NCBI RefSeq assembly: GCF_004770475.1
Contig: NZ_RQHK01000003.1
Span: 186,001 to 250,000 of the forward strand
Source: Leptospira mtsangambouensis
GTDB taxonomy: Bacteria > Spirochaetota > Leptospiria > Leptospirales > Leptospiraceae
Direction of reading: 5' to 3'
DNA length: 64,000 nucleotides
This document shows positions 44,599 to 53,193 of the stretch, piece after piece (the first letter of the stretch is position 1; each line of letters begins with the position of its first letter). A program made the translations under genes and the position numbers. Under the pieces are notes generated by a model. The model saw only the letters and a program-made list of their open reading frames with translations. It did no database searches and was not told the origin of the DNA.

Positions 44599-45312
44599 AT
44601 GAAGTTAAACACAATTCCTGCCCACATTGCTGTCATCATGGACGGAAATGGAAGGTGGGCCGAAAGCCAAGGGAAAAAAAGAACCGAAGGCCATAGAGAA
44701 GGGGCGAACGCAATCGATCGTCTTTTGGATGTGGCTTTGGAATACAAAATCCCCAATATATCTCTCTATGCATTTTCTACAGAAAATTGGAAACGTCCGA
44801 TTACGGAAATCCAAGCTATCTTCGGTTTGTTAGTTGAGTTTATTGAAACCAGACTTGATACCATTCATTCCAAGGGAATTCGGATCCACCACAGTGGAGC
44901 ACGTAATAAACTTTCTAAAACTGTCCTCACCAAAATTGACCATGCGATGGCGGTCACAAAAAAGAACAAAAAACTAACCGCCAACTTTTGTTTGAACTAT
45001 GGTGGTCACGAAGAGATTCTCAGTAATTTTACTCGGATCATGGCTGTGCGTAAGTCCAAAAAAGAATCTTTGGACAAACCCATTAGTCCCAAAGAATTTG
45101 AAAAATATTTGTATACATTCCCTTTGCCGCCAGTAGATTTATTGATCAGAACTGCGGGAGAACAAAGGATTTCCAATTTTCTTTTGTGGCAGAGTGCCTA
45201 TGCTGAAATGTATTTTACAAATACACTTTGGCCGGACTTTGGAAGAACTTCTTTGGAAGAAGCCCTTCTTTTTTTTGATTCCCGAAAACGTAAATTTGGT
45301 GGTTTGTTATGA
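44599..45312 (+). CDS. uppS: Undecaprenyl diphosphate synthase
   Basis: This 237-residue cis-prenyltransferase makes the C55 lipid carrier for cell-wall polymers. It has VIMDGNGRWAESQGKKRTEG (catalytic Asp), SLYAFSTENWKRP, LIRTAGEQRISNFLLWQSAY and AEMYFTNTLWPDF. All are conserved substrate-site segments. dxr and dxs in the same window supply the isoprenoid precursors. It overlaps cdsA by 4 bp. Confidence 0.96.
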   Translation: MKLNTIPAHIAVIMDGNGRWAESQGKKRTEGHREGANAIDRLLDVALEYKIPNISLYAFSTENWKRPITEIQAIFGLLVEFIETRLDTIHSKGIRIHHSGARNKLSKTVLTKIDHAMAVTKKNKKLTANFCLNYGGHEEILSNFTRIMAVRKSKKESLDKPISPKEFEKYLYTFPLPPVDLLIRTAGEQRISNFLLWQSAYAEMYFTNTLWPDFGRTSLEEALLFFDSRKRKFGGLL

Positions 45313-46220
45313 GTGAGACAACACTCCGTATTCTATCTGCAATCGTATTGACTTTTGTCTATGTGTTTATGATCTTCCATAGTTCCTTTTACTATTTGGA
45401 GTTCTATGCCTTTGGTTGTATTACGATTTATTTGGGTTTAAAAGAATTGTATGCGTTTTGCAGAAGAGAAGATTCCAAACCTTTTTTTGGAACTGGCCTT
45501 ATCTTTTCCCTTTTGATATTTTCCGTATACTACATTCAGTTTTTAGGGCTTCAATTTGAAGTCACGCCTCCAGCTTTTGTTTTGCAACTTTCTAAGATCC
45601 TCCGAGAAGGATTTCATCCGATTCCTTTTTTACTGGTTGCCCTATCTCTCACTGTTTGGATTTTACAAATTCTAAAACGCCCGTTAGATGGCGCATTGTT
45701 TTCGGCAAGTGCTACAATACTCGGTCCAATCTATTTAGCAATTCCCATCGGACATTTTTTACTTCTACTCGCTTTCCCTTTTGGTGCTTATTATATCTTT
45801 TTAGTATCTGTGATTACTTTTATGAGTGATGCCGGTGCTTATTTTGGTGGTCGTTGGTTTGGAAAACATCCTGCGGGACTCAAGATCTCTCCTAAAAAAA
45901 CTTGGGAAGGCTATGTCACAGGAAATATCACGGCTGTTGTTGGTGTCCAAATTCTCAACGCCACTTGGGAACATTTCAGTGGTGTGAAGTTGCCAATCGG
46001 AGTTTTGGAATCGATCCTAGTTGCCTTTGTGGTATCCATTATTTCTGTGATGGGTGATTTGGCAGAGTCTGCCATGAAGCGAGATGCAAAAATCAAAGAC
46101 TCAGGAAGTTTGATTCCCGGACATGGTGGGGTTTTAGATTTAGCAGATGCCCTTTTATTTACAGTTCCTGTGATTTATTATTATTTCCTATTTAAGGGAA
46201 TTCTCGGTTACGCGGTCTGA
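45309..46220 (+). CDS. cdsA: Phosphatidate cytidylyltransferase
   Basis: This 303-residue membrane enzyme makes CDP-diacylglycerol from phosphatidate and CTP. It has about eight helices, SDAGAYFGGRWFGKHPAG, ISPKKTWEG and the C-terminal signature ESAMKRDAKIKDSGSLIPGH followed by GGVLDLAD. The usual DRxD near the end of the signature is DLAD here, so the Arg is replaced. The rest of the signature is intact and the context is standard, so I still call it CdsA. Confidence 0.93.
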   Translation: MSETTLRILSAIVLTFVYVFMIFHSSFYYLEFYAFGCITIYLGLKELYAFCRREDSKPFFGTGLIFSLLIFSVYYIQFLGLQFEVTPPAFVLQLSKILREGFHPIPFLLVALSLTVWILQILKRPLDGALFSASATILGPIYLAIPIGHFLLLLAFPFGAYYIFLVSVITFMSDAGAYFGGRWFGKHPAGLKISPKKTWEGYVTGNITAVVGVQILNATWEHFSGVKLPIGVLESILVAFVVSIISVMGDLAESAMKRDAKIKDSGSLIPGHGGVLDLADALLFTVPVIYYYFLFKGILGYAV

Positions 46221-46250
46221 TTCTCAGTTCCGGATCGGTCTAAGGCTTAG

Positions 46251-47411
46251 ATGGTTGGAGTATCCGTATTAGGAATTTCTGGTTCTGTTGGCACTTCTAC
46301 AGTGAAGGTACTCCGCCAATTTAGAGATTCCTTTTCTTTATGTAGTTTTTCCGTTCATTCCAATTTAGATCTTGCGAAATCACTCATGGATGAATTTTCT
46401 CCGGAAGTGATTTCTGTCACCGATCCGAAGTTAGAAGGTAAACTCGGATCCAAATACAAATCTACAACCATTCTTTATGGAGAAGATTCTCTATCGGATT
46501 TGGTTCGACTTCCTTCAGTTTCCGTTGTGGTGACAGCCGTTGTTGGTGCACGTGGGGTAAAACCTACCATCGCCGCCATCGAAGCTGGCAAAAAAATTGC
46601 CATTGCCAATAAAGAAACACTTGTGACCTTTGGACCACTGATCAACCGTTTGGTGGCAAAACACAATACATTGATGGTTCCTGTGGATTCCGAACACAAT
46701 GCACTCTTTCAGCTCATTGAAAGAGAAAAAAGATCCAATATTCGTGCTATCACTCTCACTGCCTCGGGAGGGAGTTTTCGAACCTTACCTATCGAAGAGT
46801 TGGAACATGTATCCGTAAAACAGGCGCTAAACCATCCGACTTGGTCGATGGGGCCAAAAATCACAGTGGATTCTGCGGGATTGATCAACAAGGGTCTCGA
46901 AGTGATTGAAGCACATTATTTATTTGGGTTTTCTTATGACGAAATTGAAGTGGTGATCCACCCGCAATCTCTTACCCACGGAATCATTGAAACTATGGAC
47001 GGTGCTTGTTTGCAATACACAAGCCACCCTGATATGATTTATCCCATTGCACATTCTTTATTTTATCCAACGCCAACTCCAAAGATGCTAATGGAAAGAA
47101 AACCTGGAACTTGGAAGACTTTGGAATTTTTTCCTCCTGATCTAAGTCGTTATCCTGGACTTCGTTTGGCTTTCCAAGCGGGGAGGGCAGGGGGAACGGC
47201 ACCATGTGTGTTTAACGCTGCCAATGAAGAAGCTGTTGCTTTATTTTTAGATGAAAAAATATCTTTTACCGCCATTCCAAAGTTAATCGAATCGGCATTG
47301 AACAAAATGGAAAATGCCTTTCCGAGTGATCTGGAAGGGTATTTAGAAAAAGACCGGAAAACACGTGAATTAATTCAAAATGAATTTCTAAGAGGGGGAG
47401 TGACTATATGA
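46251..47411 (+). CDS. dxr: 1-deoxy-D-xylulose-5-phosphate reductoisomerase
   Basis: This 386-residue enzyme makes 2-C-methyl-D-erythritol 4-phosphate in the MEP pathway. It has the NADPH motif [36 protein letters not shown] (metal-binding Asp and Glu), TASGGSFR and [20 protein letters not shown]. The start is ATG at 46251, directly before [10 protein letters not shown]. It overlaps rseP by 4 bp. Confidence 0.96.
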   Translation: MVGVSVLGISGSVGTSTVKVLRQFRDSFSLCSFSVHSNLDLAKSLMDEFSPEVISVTDPKLEGKLGSKYKSTTILYGEDSLSDLVRLPSVSVVVTAVVGARGVKPTIAAIEAGKKIAIANKETLVTFGPLINRLVAKHNTLMVPVDSEHNALFQLIEREKRSNIRAITLTASGGSFRTLPIEELEHVSVKQALNHPTWSMGPKITVDSAGLINKGLEVIEAHYLFGFSYDEIEVVIHPQSLTHGIIETMDGACLQYTSHPDMIYPIAHSLFYPTPTPKMLMERKPGTWKTLEFFPPDLSRYPGLRLAFQAGRAGGTAPCVFNAANEEAVALFLDEKISFTAIPKLIESALNKMENAFPSDLEGYLEKDRKTRELIQNEFLRGGVTI

Positions 47412-49114
47412 TCGTAATGATATTTGGCGCCGTATTCATGTTAGCTGTTTCTGTTTTTATCCATGAATTGGGGCACCTCCTATGTGGAAAGTTAGTCGGA
47501 GTGGAAGCTCGGATATTTTCTCTTGGTTACGGTAAAGGGATTTGGAAAAAAAGAATTGGGAAAACCATCTACCAAATCACAGCCATTCCTATTGGCGGGT
47601 ATGTACTTTTTCGTGGAGATGATTATTCTAAAAATAAAAAACCAAAACAAGGGGATTTGCTTTCCACACCTCCACTCCGCCGAATGATTCCTGTTCTTGG
47701 TGGTCCGTTCGCCAATCTGGTGTTAGGTTTTGTTTTATTGTTTATATTGGAGCTTTCGGGAGATAGCCCTTCTTCCAATCGTATTTTTATCGAAGATGCA
47801 AACAAGGTTTCAAGTCCTGCATATACTGCAGGCCTTCGCACTGGAGACCAAATTGTATCCATCAATGGGAAAAAAACAGAAAGTTTTGAAGATATTTTTA
47901 CCAATGTAAGTTTGACCACGGGAGATCCTGTAGAAGTTTCTTACAAACGAGGAGAGGATGTAAAAACCGTACAAGTTGTACCGAATTTATATTCTGCTGG
48001 AGGACATCCCACCATTGGAGTGATGCCATTTGGAGAAAGAAGGGTTGTGGCAACTTTTACTTACGGGGAACAACTGAGCCACTTCATTGCCAACTTACTC
48101 GATCGCGAAGATAAATCTTCTGTTTACTTTCAGGAAAAAATCGAAGAAAGAAAAGATGAAATCCCAGAAGAACTCTTAAAACAAAGAGAAATCCAAGAAC
48201 GAGAAAAATCCCTCCGTAGGCGTGCCTTATCATTTTTAAAAGATGGGGATATGATTTTGCAAGTGGCTGGAGTGGATGTTCATACTGTTCCTGAGTTGCA
48301 AACGGAGCTCGGAAAACACCAGGGAAAAACCATTCCTGTTGTTGTGGAAAGAAAAACATACCCACTCCTCACACCTTGGGCGACTGAAACTGTAACGATT
48401 CAAATTCCTGTGTTAGGTGCCAATGTATTTGAATTTTGGGATATCAGACATCCTAAATTTTCTGAACTAGGAATTCCTTATTTCCGATTGGATAGTTATG
48501 ATTCTGAAATTGAAAATCGCCTTTCTAATTTAAAGATTGAAGACAAATCCTTCGAAAAAGCCGATGCAATCAGCGAATACTTAAAACAATCTTCGGGTAG
48601 AAAAGATATCTGGATTGGAAATATGAAATATTCCGCCGATGTCAATTTAAAACCCATTGGGCTTCTCGGATTTCGTGCTTCGATGAAATTTGAAGCAGAG
48701 AAGTTACAAAAGGAAACAACCGTCTATTCTTCGTTTGTGGGTGCTTCCTCTAAAGTGTATGAAAATGTATCCACTACCTTAAAAGGGATTGGGATGTTGT
48801 TTTCTGGGCTTCTATCTCCAAAAGAAAACTTATCAGGCCCCATTGGAATTGTACAAATAGCAGGAATTAGTTTGGAATATGGTTGGGTGACTTACCTTGA
48901 CTTTGTTGCCAAAATTTCCCTAGCCCTTATGGTGATGAATTTATTACCGATTCCTATGGCTGATGGCGGACATATTGTACTGTATGCCTATGAAGCCATT
49001 ACTGGTAGACCACTCCCAAGAAAAGCAATCGAAGCTATTTTTCGGTTGGGATTTTTCTTTCTCATTGGCCTTGGACTTTATGTTTCATTCAATGATGTGA
49101 TGCGTATTTTTTAA
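47408..49114 (+). CDS. rseP: Site-2 intramembrane zinc protease, RseP family, long form
   Basis: This 568-residue membrane protease has the zinc motif [13 protein letters not shown] near residue 20 and the third ligand region [15 protein letters not shown] near 515. Two PDZ-like domains lie between ([40 protein letters not shown]). RseP of E. coli has about 450 residues. The extra length here comes from a charged insert before the second PDZ and from the segment around 350-440. It probably cleaves anti-sigma factors or signal-peptide remnants. The neighbourhood cdsA-dxr-rseP-proS is standard. Confidence 0.92.
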   Translation: MIVMIFGAVFMLAVSVFIHELGHLLCGKLVGVEARIFSLGYGKGIWKKRIGKTIYQITAIPIGGYVLFRGDDYSKNKKPKQGDLLSTPPLRRMIPVLGGPFANLVLGFVLLFILELSGDSPSSNRIFIEDANKVSSPAYTAGLRTGDQIVSINGKKTESFEDIFTNVSLTTGDPVEVSYKRGEDVKTVQVVPNLYSAGGHPTIGVMPFGERRVVATFTYGEQLSHFIANLLDREDKSSVYFQEKIEERKDEIPEELLKQREIQEREKSLRRRALSFLKDGDMILQVAGVDVHTVPELQTELGKHQGKTIPVVVERKTYPLLTPWATETVTIQIPVLGANVFEFWDIRHPKFSELGIPYFRLDSYDSEIENRLSNLKIEDKSFEKADAISEYLKQSSGRKDIWIGNMKYSADVNLKPIGLLGFRASMKFEAEKLQKETTVYSSFVGASSKVYENVSTTLKGIGMLFSGLLSPKENLSGPIGIVQIAGISLEYGWVTYLDFVAKISLALMVMNLLPIPMADGGHIVLYAYEAITGRPLPRKAIEAIFRLGFFFLIGLGLYVSFNDVMRIF

Positions 49115-49158
49115 TTTTTGTTACGTTTAGTTTTATATAAGTAAAAGAGAAAAGATCG

Positions 49159-50919
49159 ATGAAAGCTAGTTCCTATTTGATTCCTACTGCAAAAGAAGAT
49201 CCACAAGATGCAGTTGTCGCTTCCCATAAACTGATGACAAGGGCGGGACTCATTCGTAAATCCGCAGCCGGGTTGTATTCTTATCTTCCTCTCGGGTTAA
49301 GAGTTCTAAAAAAAATTGAAGGCATTGTTCGTTCCGAGATGGACCGGGCCGGTGGTTTGGAATTCCAACTTCCCATTTTAACTCCGAGTGAAATTTGGAA
49401 AGAGTCTGGCCGTTGGGATAAAATGGGAAAAGAGATGTTTCGTTTGAAAGATCGTCATGACAATGAAAGTTGCCTTGGTCCCACTCATGAAGAATCTTTT
49501 TGTGTACTTGTGAAACCAATGGTTCGTTCTTATAAAGATCTACCGATCAACGTATACCAAATTCATACAAAGTTTAGAGATGAAATTCGTCCGAGATTCG
49601 GAGTGATTCGTTCTCGTGAATTTACAATGAAAGATGCATATTCATTTCATTTAGATGATGAGTCTTTGGACAAAACCTACCAAACGATGCGTAAAACTTA
49701 CCGAAGGATTTTTGCGGGAATGGGTCTTTCTACGATCCCAGTACAAGCAGACTCTGGAAATATGGGTGGGTCTGCTTCTGAGGAATTTATGGTAGTGTCT
49801 CCTATTGGAGAAGAAACACTTACGATTTGTCCTTCTTGCCAATATTCAGGGAATATTGAAAAAACTCCTGTGATTCGAAATGTAGCGCTAACAAAACAAG
49901 CGTTTGTCGGAAAAGATAAAATTCATACTCCATCTAAAAAATCAATTACAGAAGTTGCTGAGTTTACGGGGACGAAGGAAGAAAACCTCCTAAAGGCAGT
50001 GGCTTTATGGGCGGACGGAACCTATGTCCTTGTCTTTTTAGAAGGTGACCGGGAACTCAATGAGAACAAACTAAAAAACCATTTGGGTTGCAATGAACTA
50101 AGACCTATGGGCCCGGCTGAAATGGAAAAACTTGGTCTTGTTCCTGGATTCATCGGACCTGGATTTCCAAAATCAGAATCTCTCAAAATCATTATTGATT
50201 CTCTGATCGACTGGAATTTTGGATATATATCCGGTGCGAACGAAGTGGATTACCATATAGCAGGGGTTAAGCTCAGTGATTTTTTCAAAGAAGAAGAAGT
50301 CACAAAGATCGATGTATCGCAATCCAAAGTAGGAGATCCTTGTCCTAACTGTGGAACTGGTCTCACTGCAGAGAAAGGAATCGAAGTAGGTCATATCTTT
50401 AAGTTAGGCCAAAAGTATTCCAAAGCATTTGATATTACTGTTTTAAATGATAAAGGAAAAGCTACCACAACGACTATGGGTTGTTATGGGATTGGTGTAA
50501 ATCGTTGTATGGCCACTGTCATCGAACAATGTAATGACGATAAAGGGATTTTTTGGCCAGTCTCCATTGCACCGTTTACTGTTTGTTTGGTGAGCATTGC
50601 AAAAAACCCAGAGGACATTGCCAAAATTGAATCCATCTACAAAGCACTTGTGGCGGCAGGAATTGAAGTGCTTTGGGATGATCGGGACCTTGGTCCTGGT
50701 TTTAAGTTCAAAGATTCCGAACTCATAGGATTTCCCATCCGATTGACACTAGGAAAAGGATTTTTGGAAAAGGGTGAGATTACCATCCTTGACCGAAAAT
50801 CGATGGCAGAAGAGACCGTTAACTTTACCACAAATGAAGATTTGGTTAATCGCTTACAAAATCAAATCAAGAACCTTCATGCTACCCTCCAAGCCGAAGT
50901 GGAACGTGCGGGAACATGA
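49159..50919 (+). CDS. proS: Prolyl-tRNA synthetase, bacterial type
   Basis: This 586-residue class II synthetase has LMTRAGLIRKSAAGLYSYLP at the N-terminus, motif 2 region FRDEIRPRFGVIRSREFTMKD, LGPTHEESFC, an editing INS domain in the middle (EFTGTKEENLLKAVAL) and a C-terminal anticodon-binding domain. Length and domain order match the long bacterial type. The ATG is at 49159, after a 44 bp gap from rseP. Confidence 0.96.
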   Translation: MKASSYLIPTAKEDPQDAVVASHKLMTRAGLIRKSAAGLYSYLPLGLRVLKKIEGIVRSEMDRAGGLEFQLPILTPSEIWKESGRWDKMGKEMFRLKDRHDNESCLGPTHEESFCVLVKPMVRSYKDLPINVYQIHTKFRDEIRPRFGVIRSREFTMKDAYSFHLDDESLDKTYQTMRKTYRRIFAGMGLSTIPVQADSGNMGGSASEEFMVVSPIGEETLTICPSCQYSGNIEKTPVIRNVALTKQAFVGKDKIHTPSKKSITEVAEFTGTKEENLLKAVALWADGTYVLVFLEGDRELNENKLKNHLGCNELRPMGPAEMEKLGLVPGFIGPGFPKSESLKIIIDSLIDWNFGYISGANEVDYHIAGVKLSDFFKEEEVTKIDVSQSKVGDPCPNCGTGLTAEKGIEVGHIFKLGQKYSKAFDITVLNDKGKATTTTMGCYGIGVNRCMATVIEQCNDDKGIFWPVSIAPFTVCLVSIAKNPEDIAKIESIYKALVAAGIEVLWDDRDLGPGFKFKDSELIGFPIRLTLGKGFLEKGEITILDRKSMAEETVNFTTNEDLVNRLQNQIKNLHATLQAEVERAGT

Positions 50920-50920
50920 A

Positions 50921-51114
50921 CTTCTTACGATTTTTTCTTTAAAATCGGGAGAAGCGATGGTAAGAATGAGAGAGTTGTGATAGAAGGTAGCCATTGGGTG
51001 GCGGGTGGTTAACCCCACCCAGTTCGATCAGGGCGGGGAGAGTATACCCAAAAACCCCCACCCCCCACAAAAGAAGCAGTTTTCATATTCCCCCATTCCC
51101 GTATTTTGGGATAT
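50921..51114 (+). promoter_or_regulatory. Structured leader of trpB with alternative GC-rich pairings
   Basis: This 194 bp region has several inverted repeats. CGATTTT/AAAATCG form a hairpin at 50928-50947. GGGTGG occurs twice (50996-51001 and 51003-51008), and either copy can pair with CCACCC at 51015-51020; a second CCACCC lies at 51058-51063. CCCATTCCC (51092-51100) can pair with GGGA and ATGGG (51108-51119), covering the start codon of trpB. A GTG-started ORF of 11 codons (50977-51012) contains one Trp codon. No T-run is seen, so control at translation is more likely than attenuation. Confidence 0.45.
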
Positions 51115-52302
51115 ATGGGCAAAAACCTACCTGGATATTTTGGTGAATTCGGTGGCCGTTACTCTCCGGAGATTCTAACGGAAGCATTAGAAGAGCTTGA
51201 ATCCACCTATCAAAAGTTAAAGAAAAGTAAAAAGTTCAAAAAAGAACTCGAATACTATTTAAAGAACTATGTCGGAAGACCTAGTCCTCTGACTTATGCT
51301 GAACGTCTCACCAAACAATGGGGAGGTGCTAGGATTTGGCTCAAACGCGAAGATTTAAATCATACAGGTGCACATAAAATTAATAATGCCATCGGACAGG
51401 CGCTTATCGCTCGTTTTATGGGAAAAAAAAGAATCATTGCTGAAACTGGCGCTGGCCAACACGGCCTTGCGACGGCAACTGTCGGTGCAATGTTTGGAAT
51501 GGAAACCGTAGTGTATATGGGTGCCGTCGATGTGGAAAGACAAAATCTCAATGCTAAAAAGATTGAGATGTTAGGTGCAAAAATCCTCCCTGTCACAGCA
51601 GGAGAAGCCACTCTCAAAGAAGCTACCAGTGAAGCTATGAGAGACTGGGCCCTCAATGTATCTACAACTCATTATATTGTTGGGTCTGCGATCGGACCTC
51701 ACCCGTTCCCCACAATCGTTCGTGACTTCCAATCTTTTATCGGAACAGAGGCAAGAGCAGAGTTTAAAAAACGAAATCATAAACTTCCGAACGCCATCGT
51801 AGCTTGTGTGGGTGGAGGATCCAATTCCATTGGAATGTTCCATGCCTTTTTAAAAGACAAACATGTTGCCATCTATGGCGCGGAGGCTGGTGGACTTGGA
51901 CCAAAACCAGGAGAACATTCGGCAACTTTGACATACGGGAAAACTGGATTTTTACATGGTACAAAAACCTTAATTATCCAAGATGAGTTTGGCCAAATTG
52001 TACCAGCACATTCAGTTTCTGCAGGACTTGATTATCCAGGGGTAGGGCCAGAGCATGCTCACCTGTCCCAAACGGGAAGGGTGGATTATCGAATGGTGAC
52101 AGACGAACAAGCATTAGATTCTTTTTTGGAAGTCACTCGTGTGGAGGGAATCATTCCTGCCCTAGAAACAGCTCATGCCTTTCATGTAGCTCGTGATGTG
52201 GCAAAAGACCTTGGAAAGAAAAAGGATCTCATCATTTGTTTGTCTGGTCGAGGCGATAAAGATGTAACGGAAGTTTTGCGACTCTTAGGTGAAAGAAAGT
52301 AA
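51115..52302 (+). CDS. trpB: Tryptophan synthase beta chain
   Basis: The product has 395 residues from the ATG at 51115 (MGKNLPGYFGEFGGRYSPEI). A TTG at 51106 is in frame but unlikely. The PLP lysine is in HTGAHKINNAIGQ, and the phosphate loop is VGGGSNSIGMF. It condenses indole with serine in the alpha2beta2 complex. The ribosome site is poor (GGGA only 3 bases before ATG) and lies in a hairpin. trpA follows directly without a gap. Confidence 0.95.
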   Translation: MGKNLPGYFGEFGGRYSPEILTEALEELESTYQKLKKSKKFKKELEYYLKNYVGRPSPLTYAERLTKQWGGARIWLKREDLNHTGAHKINNAIGQALIARFMGKKRIIAETGAGQHGLATATVGAMFGMETVVYMGAVDVERQNLNAKKIEMLGAKILPVTAGEATLKEATSEAMRDWALNVSTTHYIVGSAIGPHPFPTIVRDFQSFIGTEARAEFKKRNHKLPNAIVACVGGGSNSIGMFHAFLKDKHVAIYGAEAGGLGPKPGEHSATLTYGKTGFLHGTKTLIIQDEFGQIVPAHSVSAGLDYPGVGPEHAHLSQTGRVDYRMVTDEQALDSFLEVTRVEGIIPALETAHAFHVARDVAKDLGKKKDLIICLSGRGDKDVTEVLRLLGERK

Positions 52303-53103
52303 ATGAGTAAAATAAAATCTTTATTTGAGAGCAGAAGATTTAAGTCAGCCTTTATCCCTTATTTCACTTTAGGGGATCCAAACTATAATGACTCCATCGA
52401 ATTTGGAAAAACCATTTTAGACAATGGGGCAGATATTTTGGAACTCGGGATTCCTTTTTCTGATCCTGTTGCAGATGGACCCGTCATCCAAAGGGCGGTG
52501 GCTCGTTCCTTGAAGAATCCCTTTTCTTTTGAGGAAATCTTCCGAGTCACAAAAGCCATCCATGATCACAAACCTGAGACTCCTCTTGTCTATCTCACTT
52601 ACTTCAATCCTATTTACCATTGTGGGATCACCAAGTTTTTGGATAGAGCCAAGGAATCAGGAATTGTCGGCCTTGTGATTCCTGACTTACCTTTTGATAC
52701 AGAAGAAAGTGAAACTTTGTTTCGAGAACTAAAAGTTCGGGATATGGATCTCATCCATTTGGTCACTCCGGCCTCGGAAAAAAAGAGAATCCAAGCCCTT
52801 TCCAAAACTTCCTCTGGGTTCATTTACTATGTAACTTCTTTTGGAGTCACTGGAGAAAGAAGGGAGTTCTCGGTGGATTTAAAGGAAAGAATTAAGTTTT
52901 TGAAAGATACCATCCGGTTGCCAATTTGTGCAGGGTTTGGAATTTCCACCCCGGAACAATCCAACCAAATTTCACAGTATGCGGACGGGATCATCATCGG
53001 TTCTGCGATCCAAAGGATCATTGAAGAAAACGGGTTAGACCGTACAAAAGCAGTTTCGGCTTTGGCGGATTACATTTCAAAGATCAGGGCATCGATTTCC
53101 TAA
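52303..53103 (+). CDS. trpA: Tryptophan synthase alpha chain
   Basis: This 266-residue TIM-barrel enzyme cleaves indole-3-glycerol phosphate. Motifs: DILELGIPFSDPVADGPVIQ holds the catalytic Glu and Asp, and GFGISTPEQ and GIIIGSAIQR hold the phosphate site. The ATG follows the trpB stop directly. Only trpBA are here; the rest of the trp pathway must be elsewhere. Confidence 0.95.
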   Translation: MSKIKSLFESRRFKSAFIPYFTLGDPNYNDSIEFGKTILDNGADILELGIPFSDPVADGPVIQRAVARSLKNPFSFEEIFRVTKAIHDHKPETPLVYLTYFNPIYHCGITKFLDRAKESGIVGLVIPDLPFDTEESETLFRELKVRDMDLIHLVTPASEKKRIQALSKTSSGFIYYVTSFGVTGERREFSVDLKERIKFLKDTIRLPICAGFGISTPEQSNQISQYADGIIIGSAIQRIIEENGLDRTKAVSALADYISKIRASIS

Positions 53104-53133
53104 ATTTTTTTCCTGTATCCTCCAAAAACATTT

Positions 53134-53192
53134 GAGTCTCTTTAAAAATTCCGGGAAAATGGTCGGAAATTCCCAAACGAATAAAGAGGCTC
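53134..53192 (+). promoter_or_regulatory. 5' UTR hairpin covering the ribosome site of the CHASE2 cyclase gene
   Basis: GAGTCTCTTTA (53134-53144) pairs with TAAAGAGGCTC (53182-53192), 10 of 11 matches. The 3' arm contains the AGAGG ribosome site, and the ATG follows at 53194. An inner pair AATTCCG / CGGAAATT extends the stem with one bulge. The element may also help end trpA transcripts. Confidence 0.5.
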
Positions 53193-53193
53193 T

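Noticed and set aside
50977..51012. Trp leader peptide with tandem Trp codons
   Set aside because: The only candidate starts at GTG and has one Trp codon, so classical trp attenuation is not supported; it is mentioned only within the leader finding.
51020..51066. tRNA-like segment (AGTTCGATC with flanking GC-rich arms)
   Set aside because: No acceptor stem, D-arm or anticodon arm can be assembled around it.
51360..51656. A 98-codon minus-strand frame inside trpB
   Set aside because: Pure antisense to a highly conserved gene, with composition expected from the opposite strand.
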